Below are positions 36,178 to 44,547 of a DNA stretch of 64,000 nucleotides, piece by piece. The DNA is taken from assembly GCA_013205085.1 (NCBI GenBank), contig JABMLH010000007.1:209901-273900 (forward strand), in the 5' to 3' direction. How positions within the stretch are numbered: the stretch's first letter is position 1; every line of letters begins with the position of its first letter. The translations under genes and the position numbers were made by a program. The notes beneath the pieces were generated by a model. That model searched no databases. It was not told where the DNA came from and was given only the letters and a program-made list of their open reading frames with translations. Source of the stretch: Microbacteriaceae bacterium VKM Ac-2854. GTDB taxonomy: Bacteria > Actinomycetota > Actinomycetes > Actinomycetales > Microbacteriaceae.

Positions 36178-36557
36178 ATGAACGGATCGGCGCTCCAGGG
36201 GCGGGTCACCCTCGTCGCCGCCTCGATCGGCGCTGTTGCGGCGGTCGCGGCGGTCGCGGCGGTCGCGGCGGCGATCCTCGCGGCGATCGGGCGGCGAAGG
36301 CGCGTCGGTGGACGGGCCGCGGCCACTGGTGGCAGCGCTTCGTGTGGGCGGTGGAGAAGGCAGAAAGCGACAGCGCACGGGCGCGAGAGGTCGCGTCGAC
36401 GACAATGGCCAGCCTTATTCGTATGAGGTGGAGCCAGACGGATGATAATGAAATGGCCCTGAAGGTCTACGACCTGATCGTGCGAATGGACCCCGCTCCG
36501 CCGCCATCGGAGCCCGAAGAAATGAGGCGGACGCGATGGAGGAGAACAGCGCGATGA
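36178..36557 (+). pseudogene. Frameshifted small membrane-protein gene
   Basis: An ATG at 36178, six bases after TATCGT, opens a frame with one hydrophobic helix (VTLVAASIGAVAAVAAVAA) followed by basic residues. At about 36300-36315 the coding sense moves to another frame that reads WWQRFVWAVEKAESDSARA and ends at 36557. The two parts together resemble a common actinobacterial layout, a TM helix then a WWxRFxWA-type helical segment. The break lies beside GCGGTC hexamer repeats, so slippage or a sequencing error is possible. Confidence 0.45.
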
Positions 36558-36778
36558 CACGGGAGCTGGTTCGGCAGGGCCGCTACCTCCTGCTGATGAA
36601 ACTGAAGCGCCCCGAGGAAGCAGCGATGTACGCGCACGCCGACCCGGCGGTCATCGCCGAAATCGCCGCAACCCGCGGACCCGACGTGGCCATCCGTATC
36701 CAAGCGCAGGCGGTCCGTCAGGAGAAGTGGGTCAAGCGCGGGCTCCGCATCCGCCGCTTCCTCCCGTTCCTGCACTGA
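36536..36778 (+). CDS. Hypothetical protein, 80 residues
   Basis: A small basic protein with no family I recognise: KRPEEAAMYAHADPAVIAEI, then a basic C-terminus (VKRGLRIRRFLPFLH). The ATG at 36536 overlaps the end of the preceding frame; ATG 36554 (MTREL) is an alternative. It is probably the second gene of a pair with the frameshifted membrane protein. No signal peptide or membrane helix. Confidence 0.5.
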   Translation: MEENSAMTRELVRQGRYLLLMKLKRPEEAAMYAHADPAVIAEIAATRGPDVAIRIQAQAVRQEKWVKRGLRIRRFLPFLH

Positions 36779-36790
36779 TCCGGCCGCGGC

Positions 36791-36811
36791 AGGGGGTTGT
36801 CGCTTCGTCCC
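36791..36811. repeat. Solitary arm of repeat family A
   Basis: AGGGGGTTGTCGCTTCGTCC(C) matches one arm of the family A palindromes but has no complementary arm nearby. It may be a decayed copy. It lies next to the end of the MOSC gene. Confidence 0.7.
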
Positions 36812-36814
36812 GGG

Positions 36815-37354
36815 CTACACCGGCGCCAGCGGCTCCCGCCGCTGCGGCAGTTCGACCTCGATCGCCTGCCCAGCGCGGAGCACGCCGCCGCCGATCACAA
36901 CCGCCATCACACCCGCGCGCCGCTCGACCTCGCCGCTCTCGCCGACGCGCACCAGCTGCTTCAGCAGCCCCGACTCGAAGCCGTCGATCTGAGCACACGG
37001 ATTTCGCAGCCCGGTGATCTCGAGAACGGCGTCGCCCATCCGCAGTCGCGCGCCGGTCGGCAGCCCGAGTAGGTCGATCCCGCGCGTCGTCACGTTCTCG
37101 CCCAACTCGCCAGGCTGCACCCCGAAGCCGAGACCGGCGAGTTCATCGAACAACTCCGCGGCGATCAGGTGCACCTGCCGCAGGTTCGGCGCATCCGGGG
37201 TCCGCAGCAGCCGCGAGCGATGCTGCACCGTCTCACCGAAGTGAGCGTCCCCTTCGACCCCGCGACCGACCACCACGGTGATCTCCTCCCGCGGCTGCTT
37301 CGAGAACTCGTGATTCGGATGCGCGGCGACGGCGACGACGGATGCTCGGGTCAT
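36815..37354 (-). CDS. MOSC domain protein
   Basis: A 179-residue molybdenum-cofactor sulphurase C-terminal-domain protein. Family marks are GRGVEGDAHFG near the N-terminus, GELGENVTTRGIDL and the cysteine motif GLRNPCAQI. Such stand-alone MOSC proteins are thought to bind or transfer sulphur on molybdenum cofactor; the substrate is unknown. The ATG at 37354 was preferred because the family N-terminus follows; an in-frame start 28 codons upstream adds low-complexity sequence. It marks the left edge of the accessory segment. Confidence 0.82.
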   Translation of the reverse strand: MTRASVVAVAAHPNHEFSKQPREEITVVVGRGVEGDAHFGETVQHRSRLLRTPDAPNLRQVHLIAAELFDELAGLGFGVQPGELGENVTTRGIDLLGLPTGARLRMGDAVLEITGLRNPCAQIDGFESGLLKQLVRVGESGEVERRAGVMAVVIGGGVLRAGQAIEVELPQRREPLAPV

Positions 37355-37481
37355 GTGTTCATCCTGTCGGGGTTGCTCCGTGTTCGGCCACCCATCAGCG
37401 CCAACCCGATGTCTACGATGAGTGCCGTGGCCGCGCAATGTCGGTAGTCGAACTTAGAGTGGCTGAAACACGTGGGGAGCA

Positions 37482-39419
37482 ATGATGATCGGATACCGAG
37501 CGATCCTTCGACTTGATGACTCGGCTGACGCCGTAGCAGTCGCGGAGGCCGAGCTGCGAACCTGGTTTCGGTCAAAACTCCGTCGTCGCGGACGTGGTGC
37601 TCTTTTGGTCGACGACTGGGATGGTGAGGGCGAGTTCAATCTTGGCAATGGCGCGCAACTCAGGGCGACGCACTGCGACGACGACCGCGACCTGAGCCGC
37701 CGGCGTGCCTACCGCTTCTCGGAGTCGAACTCCGGTCGCACATGGGACGTTTCAGTCCTCGCCCTGTCGACCCCTGCTGCGAACGGCTTCAAGCAATCGC
37801 TTGTGATCGAGGCAGGCGTCAGTGGGTCCGACGCAGACGATCCCGTCGAGCTCGTTGATCCACCACGGATCGTTCGCAATCTGCTTGATACGGCAGTAGT
37901 GACGGAGGGACGTACACGTCTTACGGCCGAGCCCGTTCTTGTCGGAGACCTGGACGGTGTTCATGACGCTTTAGCGGCCGTTACTGACAACTCGAGGACG
38001 AGTTCGGTGATTATCGCTACGTCAGTCGACCTGGAGACCGAAAGACGCTTCGTTGCCGCGGTCTCGAGTCTCACGCGATTCAGCGTAGGCGTCGCGACGA
38101 CCTTCGTCATCAGCGCGCGCATGGCGGAGGAGTTTGATTCTCTCGTCCCGCGAAGTCATCAGGTGCCGCGTGGTCGGGTGCGAACTTACCTCCCCGGCGT
38201 GAGGTTCGACCTCGATGAGGATGCATTGCGGCATCGAGTACTTGGTCCGGCTACATTCGCCCGATCTCTGAGCGATGGGCGTGTCGCTCGGCCGCTACAG
38301 GTAACGCACGCCGCCTCAATGAAAAGGCGGTTCCTAAGTCTCGAGCTGCCTGCAGATATTCGACGATCTCTTTCGGTCTTAGCTCAAGCCGAAAATCGAG
38401 TTCATCGTCGCGCTCTTGTTGACGCCCGAGTGAGCTCTCCCGTTTCTTCCGCGGTTTCGACGCAACATCTGGAGGCGATCGAAGCGGCCCTCCAATTCGA
38501 ACAACCGACTCATGAGCCGGTGACCGCACGACGAGAGCCAGCGCAGGCGTTCGACGGCGGACTTCTTTCGCGCCTCACAAAGATTGTTCGGCGTTGGGTT
38601 AAAGCTGACGCCGTCGACGAGGCGACAATGGATCGCCTGGACAGGTTTATCGAAACGCGCGCATCGGAGGTTACAGTCGCGGAAGAGGAGATCGAGCGAC
38701 AGGGGCAGCTTCACGCGGCCCTTCTCGCATCGAACGCCGAGCTGAATGAACGCATCCAGTCCGTGGAACTCGACCTCGCCATTGAAGCCGAAGCGCTTCG
38801 CAAAGCAGAGAGGGAAGCGGGCTACTTCAAGAGCCGTTTGCTGGCGCTTCAGGCGTTCGATCATTTGTCGGTCCCTCATGACGACGAGGCGTGGAAGCCT
38901 CCGGTCTCGATTGCGGAGATCGTAGCGATCCTGCAGGGCGGCGAATCATCCGATCCTGCTCCAGGTTTCGTCAAGTCACGCATCGAATTCACCGGAGACC
39001 TCTCGACCGTAGTCGAGATCGATAAGAGGGACGCATACGGACAGTATGCTGCTCGGGTCTGGGATTTCATTCGCGTCATCCACGACTACGTCGGCGCGAG
39101 ACAAGCGGGCTGGGAGCGGGGCACGATGCACATCTACCTTTCGTCAGACGATGCTCCTGAAGGATTCAAGTGCACCCCTAGTCGGCATGCCGCCACTGAA
39201 AGCGACTCGGTCTATAATAATTCCTCCTGGTCACGGGAGCGTCTGCTGCCGGTTCCGGTAGAGGTGGATGTTAGTGGCCGAATGATGATGGGTGCGCATT
39301 TCAAAGTATCGACCAATGACACGTTTGCGCCGAGACTGCACTATTTTGACGATACCGAAAATACTGGGAAAGTCTATATCGGATACATTGGAAAACATCT
39401 GACGAATAAGCAGACTTGA
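37482..39419 (+). CDS. Unknown 645-residue protein with coiled coil, atypical composition
   Basis: No family could be named. The first ~330 residues are a mixed, soluble region with acidic patches; residues ~375-460 are rich in Glu, Leu, Ala and Arg with heptad-like spacing (EEEIERQGQLHAALLASNAE) and should form a coiled coil; residues ~475-645 form a distinct C-terminal domain with VWDFIRVIHDYVGARQAGW and the ending HYFDDTENTGKVYIGYIGKH. No Walker, PIN or nuclease motif is visible. Base composition falls sharply (27 of 60 bases G/C in 39301-39360) compared with neighbours, a sign of transfer. ATG 37485 is an alternative start. It resembles in build a single-gene effector or defence protein, but that is inference. 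Confidence 0.8.
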   Translation: MMIGYRAILRLDDSADAVAVAEAELRTWFRSKLRRRGRGALLVDDWDGEGEFNLGNGAQLRATHCDDDRDLSRRRAYRFSESNSGRTWDVSVLALSTPAANGFKQSLVIEAGVSGSDADDPVELVDPPRIVRNLLDTAVVTEGRTRLTAEPVLVGDLDGVHDALAAVTDNSRTSSVIIATSVDLETERRFVAAVSSLTRFSVGVATTFVISARMAEEFDSLVPRSHQVPRGRVRTYLPGVRFDLDEDALRHRVLGPATFARSLSDGRVARPLQVTHAASMKRRFLSLELPADIRRSLSVLAQAENRVHRRALVDARVSSPVSSAVSTQHLEAIEAALQFEQPTHEPVTARREPAQAFDGGLLSRLTKIVRRWVKADAVDEATMDRLDRFIETRASEVTVAEEEIERQGQLHAALLASNAELNERIQSVELDLAIEAEALRKAEREAGYFKSRLLALQAFDHLSVPHDDEAWKPPVSIAEIVAILQGGESSDPAPGFVKSRIEFTGDLSTVVEIDKRDAYGQYAARVWDFIRVIHDYVGARQAGWERGTMHIYLSSDDAPEGFKCTPSRHAATESDSVYNNSSWSRERLLPVPVEVDVSGRMMMGAHFKVSTNDTFAPRLHYFDDTENTGKVYIGYIGKHLTNKQT

Positions 39420-39780
39420 GGCTGAAGTGCATTCGGAGGGATCCATCGACAAGTCAAGCGGGCTGCTCAGGCGTATTTTGACAGACCGCTGAAGGCGCAC
39501 TCCTTTTCGTCGAGACGCGTGAAGTAGCGATCGTTGGTGTCGTGGCGCAGCTGGCTTGGCAAGGCGGCCGGCGCTCGTTCGATGTCGGAGGCCTGCCTCA
39601 CGCTTCTTGGCGGGAAAGGGCAAGGAGACGTGCATGCCCGTTGGGATAGAAGTGTGACCTGCGGTCGTTCGCTGGGTGATCGACCGTTCCGGCCATCCCG
39701 AAGCCGATGTGGCGCGCGCCGCCACCAAGGCACGCCCTGGTGGCAGGAGGAGGACGGCCGCGCGATCTTCGCCCAGGCCA
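39420..39780. other. Degenerate stretch inside the accessory island
   Basis: About 360 bases with no intact gene. The only hint of former coding is that the frame of the DUF4411 remnant is open through its right end. Composition is mixed. I see no insertion sequence ends, direct repeats or tRNA fragment. Confidence 0.5.
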
Positions 39781-40244
39781 GAAGCGCGAACGTCTTCATT
39801 GAGGCCAAGAACGCTCACTATCGCTTTTCGATCGCGCCGGGGTTCTGGCAATGGATCTTTCGCGCGCACTCGGCGGAGTAGGTGTTCAGTATTCTGGCGA
39901 TTCGCGATGAGCTGCGCGTCGGGGGCGACGAACTGTCTGAATGGATCAAGACGGAAGTTCCGACGACATTCTTCGTCTCCGCTCCGGCGACCATCGGTCC
40001 GAGTTTGGCCTCGCTGGCGCGGTGGACTGCTGGGCACGATCTCTACACGCAGATGGCTCGAGAGACCTGTCTCGCGTCAGCCGATTACGCGCTCGTTGCG
40101 CACGCCCAGGCGCTCGGCATGACGGTCGTGCCTCACGAGGCGTCCCGACCTGGTGCTCTCAATCGCGTCCTGATCCCGCAAGCCTGCGAGGCGGCGGGTG
40201 TGCCGTGGGTGTCGCCGTTCGACATGGTGGAGGCGGCCGGCATG
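39781..40244 (+). pseudogene. Broken DUF4411 (PIN-like toxin) gene
   Basis: The translation carries NVFIEAKNAHYRFSIAPGFW, then an in-frame TAG at 39879-39881, and continues in the same frame with VFSILAIRDELRVGGDELSE, ADYALVAHAQALGMTVVPHE and IPQACEAAGVPWVSPFDMVE. That order is the DUF4411 family, PIN-domain-like RNase toxins. The usual start and first catalytic Asp (normally LLDANVFIEAKN) are lost: the codon is AGC (Ser). The 3' end has no own stop and runs into the convergent nucleotidyltransferase gene. No antitoxin remains upstream. Confidence 0.8.
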
Positions 40245-40253
40245 AGCTCGGCC

Positions 40254-41021
40254 TCACGGCGTAGCCGGTCGCGTAACGAACTCGCGAATCAGCGCGACCA
40301 GGGTCGTACGCGGTACCTCGGACTCGGCGACGACGCGGCTCGACCTCGCCCGGTCGGCCAGTCGGTGCAGCGCCGCTGCAGCATCGGCCCTCGATCCAGT
40401 CAGCCCGTCCGACCTCAACCGCCAGCCGCCGATCTCGTCGGGCTCCGCACCGTGACGGATCGTGAGGAGGTTAAAGGCGTCGACGACGTCCTTCGGTGCG
40501 AGACGGCTCTCGATGGCCAGCGCCTTCAGTACCAACGCGGCTTCGACGGTGGGAACGCGCGCGGAGATGGCGACTTCCGAGCGATCCGAGAGGGTTGCCC
40601 GCACATCGAGATGGATCGGCTCATTTGCAAGCGCCAGGTGCAATCCTGGAACCGCGTCGAACGCGCGTCCCCCGTGCAGCACCGGTGCGAAGCGTGCGGT
40701 CGCAGAGGGGACGAGCAGGTCGATCGCGCGATCGCCCTGCTCGTAGTGGTTGCCGCGGATCGCTTCGTAACCGGCACCGAGGAGCGACGTGTGGACCGAT
40801 CCGGACGCCGCAACGGTCGGCCCGAAACCGGCGTCGGCATCCGCGGTCCGTCTCATGATGAGTTCACGGCTCGGAAACGCCCCCGCGAGGAGCGCGACCA
40901 TCTGGCCGCCGACGATCCGGGCCTCGACATGTGCCGTGGCGGCGGCCGCGTCTCGAAGGGCGAGGAACGCTGCGTCATCCGCTCGGGACGTGGCGACGGT
41001 GACGACGCGTCGCCGGATCAC
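40254..41021 (-). CDS. Nucleotidyltransferase-fold protein, AbiEii-like toxin candidate
   Basis: A 255-residue protein whose N-terminal region has the minimal nucleotidyltransferase signature: RIVGGQMVALLAG, then RRTADADAGFGP, in which the Asp pair stands in the place of the catalytic DxD of AbiEii/MenA-type enzymes. Downstream are VPTVEAALVLKALAIESR and KDVVDAFNLL, typical of substrate-fold nucleotidyltransferase proteins of type IV systems. The GTG at 41021 overlaps the stop of the upstream gene (GTGA). Toxic activity is inferred from fold and gene order only. Confidence 0.7.
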   Translation of the reverse strand: MIRRRVVTVATSRADDAAFLALRDAAAATAHVEARIVGGQMVALLAGAFPSRELIMRRTADADAGFGPTVAASGSVHTSLLGAGYEAIRGNHYEQGDRAIDLLVPSATARFAPVLHGGRAFDAVPGLHLALANEPIHLDVRATLSDRSEVAISARVPTVEAALVLKALAIESRLAPKDVVDAFNLLTIRHGAEPDEIGGWRLRSDGLTGSRADAAAALHRLADRARSSRVVAESEVPRTTLVALIREFVTRPATP

Positions 41022-41974
41022 GAGCCGCTCCGGCGGAGAGCGCTTTGTTGAATTTGCGCGGCGGCCTCCGCCGCATCGGCGCCTCCGGAGTGCAACACAT
41101 CCCACGCCGCGATGAGCGGGTCGACGACCCGACCGCTCGGATCCCACGCCCGGGCCGTCGCGACGACCGTCGGATCGGTGGGGACCACGAGGTCGAGCGT
41201 CGCCTCCGCCGCGCTGGATTCCGCGAAGGAAAGCCGCGACAGATCGACGCCCGCCGTGCCGTAGACCACAGCCCGTCGAGGTATCCGCCAGGGCGCGAGC
41301 AGATCCGCCGCGACATCGCCGGAGAGACGCGCGCCGGGTACGACGGATGCCGCCGCATCTGCTTGCGGGATGACCGGCTGAACCGAGTACCAGTGCGCCA
41401 CGATGCCGCGCGGGCCGGGGTACTCAGCGAGGAAGCGACGCCACAAGGCCCGTCGATCGGTGCTGTGCCAGCCGCCGGCCGTGCGCCGCACGGCTTCCGC
41501 CATCCGGTGAAGTTCCAGAGACACAGCGGCCTGCGTGACGCCCGACTCGGCGGCCAGCTGTTTCTGCGTTCGAGGTATTTCGGTACGGGCCAGCGTACGC
41601 ATCAGCGCGAAGCGTCCCCACGGAATCCGTCGATGCGGTGAAGGAGGCGCTGCGACCGTGCCGGCCAGTGAGTATCGGTTGCCGCCGACGACGGCGACTT
41701 CGTCATCGACGGCGATGATCGCCAGGGATGGATCCACGAGGGCAGCCGCAAGCGTGGCGTCGTTCGCTCTGGCCACTATGAACCCGGAGATCTCGCCTTC
41801 GGGTGCTTTTCGCTGAGCCGCCGCTCGCGTCGAAGGAGTCGCCGGGCGTTGGAACAGGTGGACGCGACGGGCACTGTCGCCCTCGAAGAGCGAAACCTGC
41901 GCGGGCCCATCGACGCGCACAGGGATCCCGAGTCCAGTGAGAAGCTCGACGGCTCCGGTCAGCGAGACGGCCAT
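41018..41974 (-). CDS. HTH protein, AbiEi-like antitoxin/autoregulator candidate
   Basis: A 318-residue protein with a winged helix in its middle (residues ~135-170: RTQKQLAAESGVTQAAVSLE) instead of at the N-terminus, followed by RALWRRFLAEYPGPRGIVAHW and a C-terminal mixed domain that ends in a region like AbiEi C-terminal folds (VVDPLIAAWDVLHSG). It is the first gene of a two-gene unit with the nucleotidyltransferase. An inverted repeat over its leaderless promoter implies autoregulation. Alternative reading: an ordinary regulator of unknown type. Confidence 0.65.
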   Translation of the reverse strand: MAVSLTGAVELLTGLGIPVRVDGPAQVSLFEGDSARRVHLFQRPATPSTRAAAQRKAPEGEISGFIVARANDATLAAALVDPSLAIIAVDDEVAVVGGNRYSLAGTVAAPPSPHRRIPWGRFALMRTLARTEIPRTQKQLAAESGVTQAAVSLELHRMAEAVRRTAGGWHSTDRRALWRRFLAEYPGPRGIVAHWYSVQPVIPQADAAASVVPGARLSGDVAADLLAPWRIPRRAVVYGTAGVDLSRLSFAESSAAEATLDLVVPTDPTVVATARAWDPSGRVVDPLIAAWDVLHSGGADAAEAAAQIQQSALRRSGS

Positions 41975-41980
41975 GTCTCG

Positions 41981-42019
41981 AGTATAAGTTCTGTCAGTTT
42001 CCGTCGCCAGAAGTTATAC
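41981..42019 (-). promoter_or_regulatory. Promoter and operator of the AbiE-like pair
   Basis: On the minus strand TATACT (41986-41981) is followed by exactly six bases (CGAGAC) and the ATG, so the transcript is leaderless. Arms GTATAAGTTCTG (41982-41993) and CAGAAGTTATAC (42008-42019) are complementary at 11 of 12 positions and cover this -10 element. Known AbiEi proteins repress their own operon through such inverted repeats. Confidence 0.65.
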
Positions 42020-42084
42020 GGTAGCCGAAACGCCGAACGACCCGCCGAATCCGAAGATCCGACGGGCCGCCTGCCACAAGACCC

Positions 42085-44388
42085 CTACGCCCCGAAGAAC
42101 CCCGGCAACGTCGCCTCATGCACCCCGTGCAACTCCGCCAGCGGCACGGTGAACAGCCCCTGCACCTCCAGCGATGACGCGGCCTTGTCGGTCACGCCGA
42201 TGCGCAGCACCGGGTAGTCGCGGCCGGCGCAGAGGCCCTTGAACTTCACGTCGTCCTCGCGCGGAACCGACACGATCACGCGACCGGTCGACTCCGAGAA
42301 CAGGGCGGTCGCGGCGTCGACGCCGTCGCGCTCGATGATCTCGTCGAGCCAGACGCGGGCGCCGACGCCGAAGCGCATCACGGATTCGGCCAGCGCGACC
42401 ACGAGGCCGCCGTCGGCGAGGTCGTGCGCGGAGGCGATCAGCGACTCGACGGAACCCGCGGCGATCAGCTCGGCCAGGCGCTTCTCGGCGGCGAGGTCCA
42501 GCTGCGGCGGCAGACCACCCAGGTGGTTGTGCACGGTGCCGGCCCAGGCCGAACCGTCCAGCTCCTCGCGGGTGATGCCGAGCAGGTAGATGTTGTCGCC
42601 CTCGTCCTGCCAGCCGGACGGGATGCGGCGCGCGACGTCGTCGATCACACCGAGCACACCGACGACCGGAGTCGGGAAGATCGGCACGTCGCCGGTCTGG
42701 TTGTAGAACGAGACGTTTCCGCCCGTGACCGGGATCTCCAGCTCGAGGCAGGCATCCGCCAGCGCGCCCACGGCCTCGCGGAACTGCCACATCACCTCGG
42801 GGTTCTCGGGGGAGCCGAAGTTCAGGCAGTCCGAGACGGCGACCGGGGTCGCGCCGGTGACGGCGACGTTGCGGAACGCCTCGGCGAGCGCGAGTTTGGC
42901 GCCCTGGGCCGGGTCCAGCTGGCACCAGCGGCCGTTCGCATCCGTCGCCACGGCGAAGCCGAGGCCCGACTCCTCATCGACGCGCACCATACCGCCGTCG
43001 TCCGGGAAGCTCAGGGCGGTGTTGCCGAGTACGTAGCGGTCGTACTGCGAGGTGATCCAGCTCTTGTCGGCGAGGTTCGCGGAGCCGAGCAGCTTCAGGG
43101 TCTCCTCGCGCAGCACCGCACCGTCAGCGGAGCGGGCCAGGCCCGAGGCGGAATCGGCCTGCAGGGCGTCGAGCCACGTCGGGTAGGCGATGGGGCGCTC
43201 GTAGACCGGGCCGTCGACCGCGACGGTCTTCGGATCGACGTTGACGATCTCCTCGCCGCGCCAGTTGATCACCAGGCGGCCGGTGTCAGTGACCTCGCCG
43301 AGCACGCTGGTCTCGACGTCCCACTTGCCGACGACCTCGAGGAACGCCTCGAGCTTCTCCGGCGTGACGACGGCCATCATCCGCTCCTGCGACTCCGACA
43401 TCAGGATCTCCTCCGCGGTGAGGGAGGGATCGCGCAGCAGCACGGAATCGAGCTCGACGAACATGCCGCCGTCGCCGTTGGAGGCCAGCTCGGAGGTGGC
43501 GCAGGAGATGCCGGCGGCGCCCAGGTCTTGGATGCCCTCGACGAGGTCCTTCTTGAACAGCTCGAGGCAGCACTCGATGAGCACCTTCTCGGCGAAGGGG
43601 TCGCCGACCTGCACAGCGGGGCGCTTGGTCGGGCCGGTCGAGTCGAACGAGTCGGAGGCGAGGATGGAGGCGCCGCCGATGCCGTCGCCGCCGGTGCGCG
43701 CACCGAACAGCACGACCTTGTTGCCCACGCCGCGGGCGTTCGCGAGGTGCAGATCCTCGTGGCGCAGCACACCGACCGCGAGTGCGTTCACCAGCGGGTT
43801 GCCCTGGTAGACGGAGTCGAAGTACGTCTCGCCGCCGATGTTCGGCAGGCCGAGACAGTTGCCGTAGAAGGAGATTCCGGAGACGACGCCGTGCACGACA
43901 CGGGCGGTGTCGGGGTTGTCGATGGCGCCGAAGCGCAGCGCATCCATCACGGCGACGGGGCGCGCGCCCATCGAGATGATGTCGCGGACGATGCCGCCGA
44001 CGCCGGTCGCGGCGCCCTGGAACGGCTCGATGTAGGAGGGGTGGTTGTGCGACTCGATCTTGAAGGTGACGGCCCAGCCCTCGCCGACGTCGACCACACC
44101 GGCGTTCTCGCCCATACCGACCATGAGGTTCTTCTTCATGGCGGGCGAGACCTTCTGGCCGAACTGGCGCAGGTACATCTTCGACGACTTGTAGGAGCAG
44201 TGCTCGCTCCACATCACCGAGTACATCGCGAGCTCGCCGCTCGTGGGGCGGCGGCCGAGGATCTCCTTGATCTGGGCGTACTCGTCGGGCTTGAGGCCCA
44301 GCGCCGCGTACGGCTGCTCCTTCTCCGGCGTCGCCGCGGCGTTGGCCACGGTGTCGGGAGCAGGCAGGACGGGGTTGGCAGTGCTCAC
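42085..44388 (-). CDS. purL: Phosphoribosylformylglycinamidine synthase subunit PurL
   Basis: A 767-residue small-type PurL that makes formylglycinamidine ribonucleotide from FGAR, ATP and ammonia supplied by PurQ, with PurS as bridge. Marks include [15 protein letters not shown]-binding and substrate loops [32 protein letters not shown] and [19 protein letters not shown]. The GTG at 44388 gives [14 protein letters not shown], which suits the family; upstream in-frame ATG codons fall in the family B palindrome. Its partners purQ and purS lie 11 kb downstream on the same strand rather than adjacent. Confidence 0.95.
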   Translation of the reverse strand: MSTANPVLPAPDTVANAAATPEKEQPYAALGLKPDEYAQIKEILGRRPTSGELAMYSVMWSEHCSYKSSKMYLRQFGQKVSPAMKKNLMVGMGENAGVVDVGEGWAVTFKIESHNHPSYIEPFQGAATGVGGIVRDIISMGARPVAVMDALRFGAIDNPDTARVVHGVVSGISFYGNCLGLPNIGGETYFDSVYQGNPLVNALAVGVLRHEDLHLANARGVGNKVVLFGARTGGDGIGGASILASDSFDSTGPTKRPAVQVGDPFAEKVLIECCLELFKKDLVEGIQDLGAAGISCATSELASNGDGGMFVELDSVLLRDPSLTAEEILMSESQERMMAVVTPEKLEAFLEVVGKWDVETSVLGEVTDTGRLVINWRGEEIVNVDPKTVAVDGPVYERPIAYPTWLDALQADSASGLARSADGAVLREETLKLLGSANLADKSWITSQYDRYVLGNTALSFPDDGGMVRVDEESGLGFAVATDANGRWCQLDPAQGAKLALAEAFRNVAVTGATPVAVSDCLNFGSPENPEVMWQFREAVGALADACLELEIPVTGGNVSFYNQTGDVPIFPTPVVGVLGVIDDVARRIPSGWQDEGDNIYLLGITREELDGSAWAGTVHNHLGGLPPQLDLAAEKRLAELIAAGSVESLIASAHDLADGGLVVALAESVMRFGVGARVWLDEIIERDGVDAATALFSESTGRVIVSVPREDDVKFKGLCAGRDYPVLRIGVTDKAASSLEVQGLFTVPLAELHGVHEATLPGFFGA

Positions 44389-44475
44389 GCGGATGTCGCT
44401 CCATGTTGAGGGGTCGGATGCGCCGTCAATCCTACCCTCGGCGCGCCGCGTCAGGTCGGGCTCGCCTCTCCCCGC

Positions 44476-44530
44476 GAGATGCCTCTTGTGTACGCGTTTC
44501 ACGGCGTGTCGCGTACAGAAGAGGCATCTC
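44476..44530. repeat. Long inverted repeat, family B (second copy)
   Basis: Arms GAGATGCCTCTTGTGTACGC (44476-44495) and its 19/20 complement (44511-44530) enclose the loop GTTTCACGGCGTGTC. That loop is the reverse complement, with two differences, of the loop in the copy at 18164-18218, so the whole element is conserved but inverted. It lies between the purL start and the MarP gene end, both minus strand. Confidence 0.85.
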
Positions 44531-44547
44531 GCAGGAGGGGGCGGGGC

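Noticed and set aside
36236..36291. GCGGTC hexamer repeats as a phase-variable tract
   Set aside because: The units are six bases long, so changes in number keep the reading frame; they cannot by themselves switch the gene on and off.
39420..39780. Remnant of an XRE/ImmA antitoxin or transposase upstream of the DUF4411 pseudogene
   Set aside because: Translations in all frames gave no motif that I could assign.
40245..41051. Plus-strand continuation of the DUF4411 frame over the nucleotidyltransferase gene
   Set aside because: It is antisense to a well-supported gene and its translation is low-complexity Arg-rich sequence.
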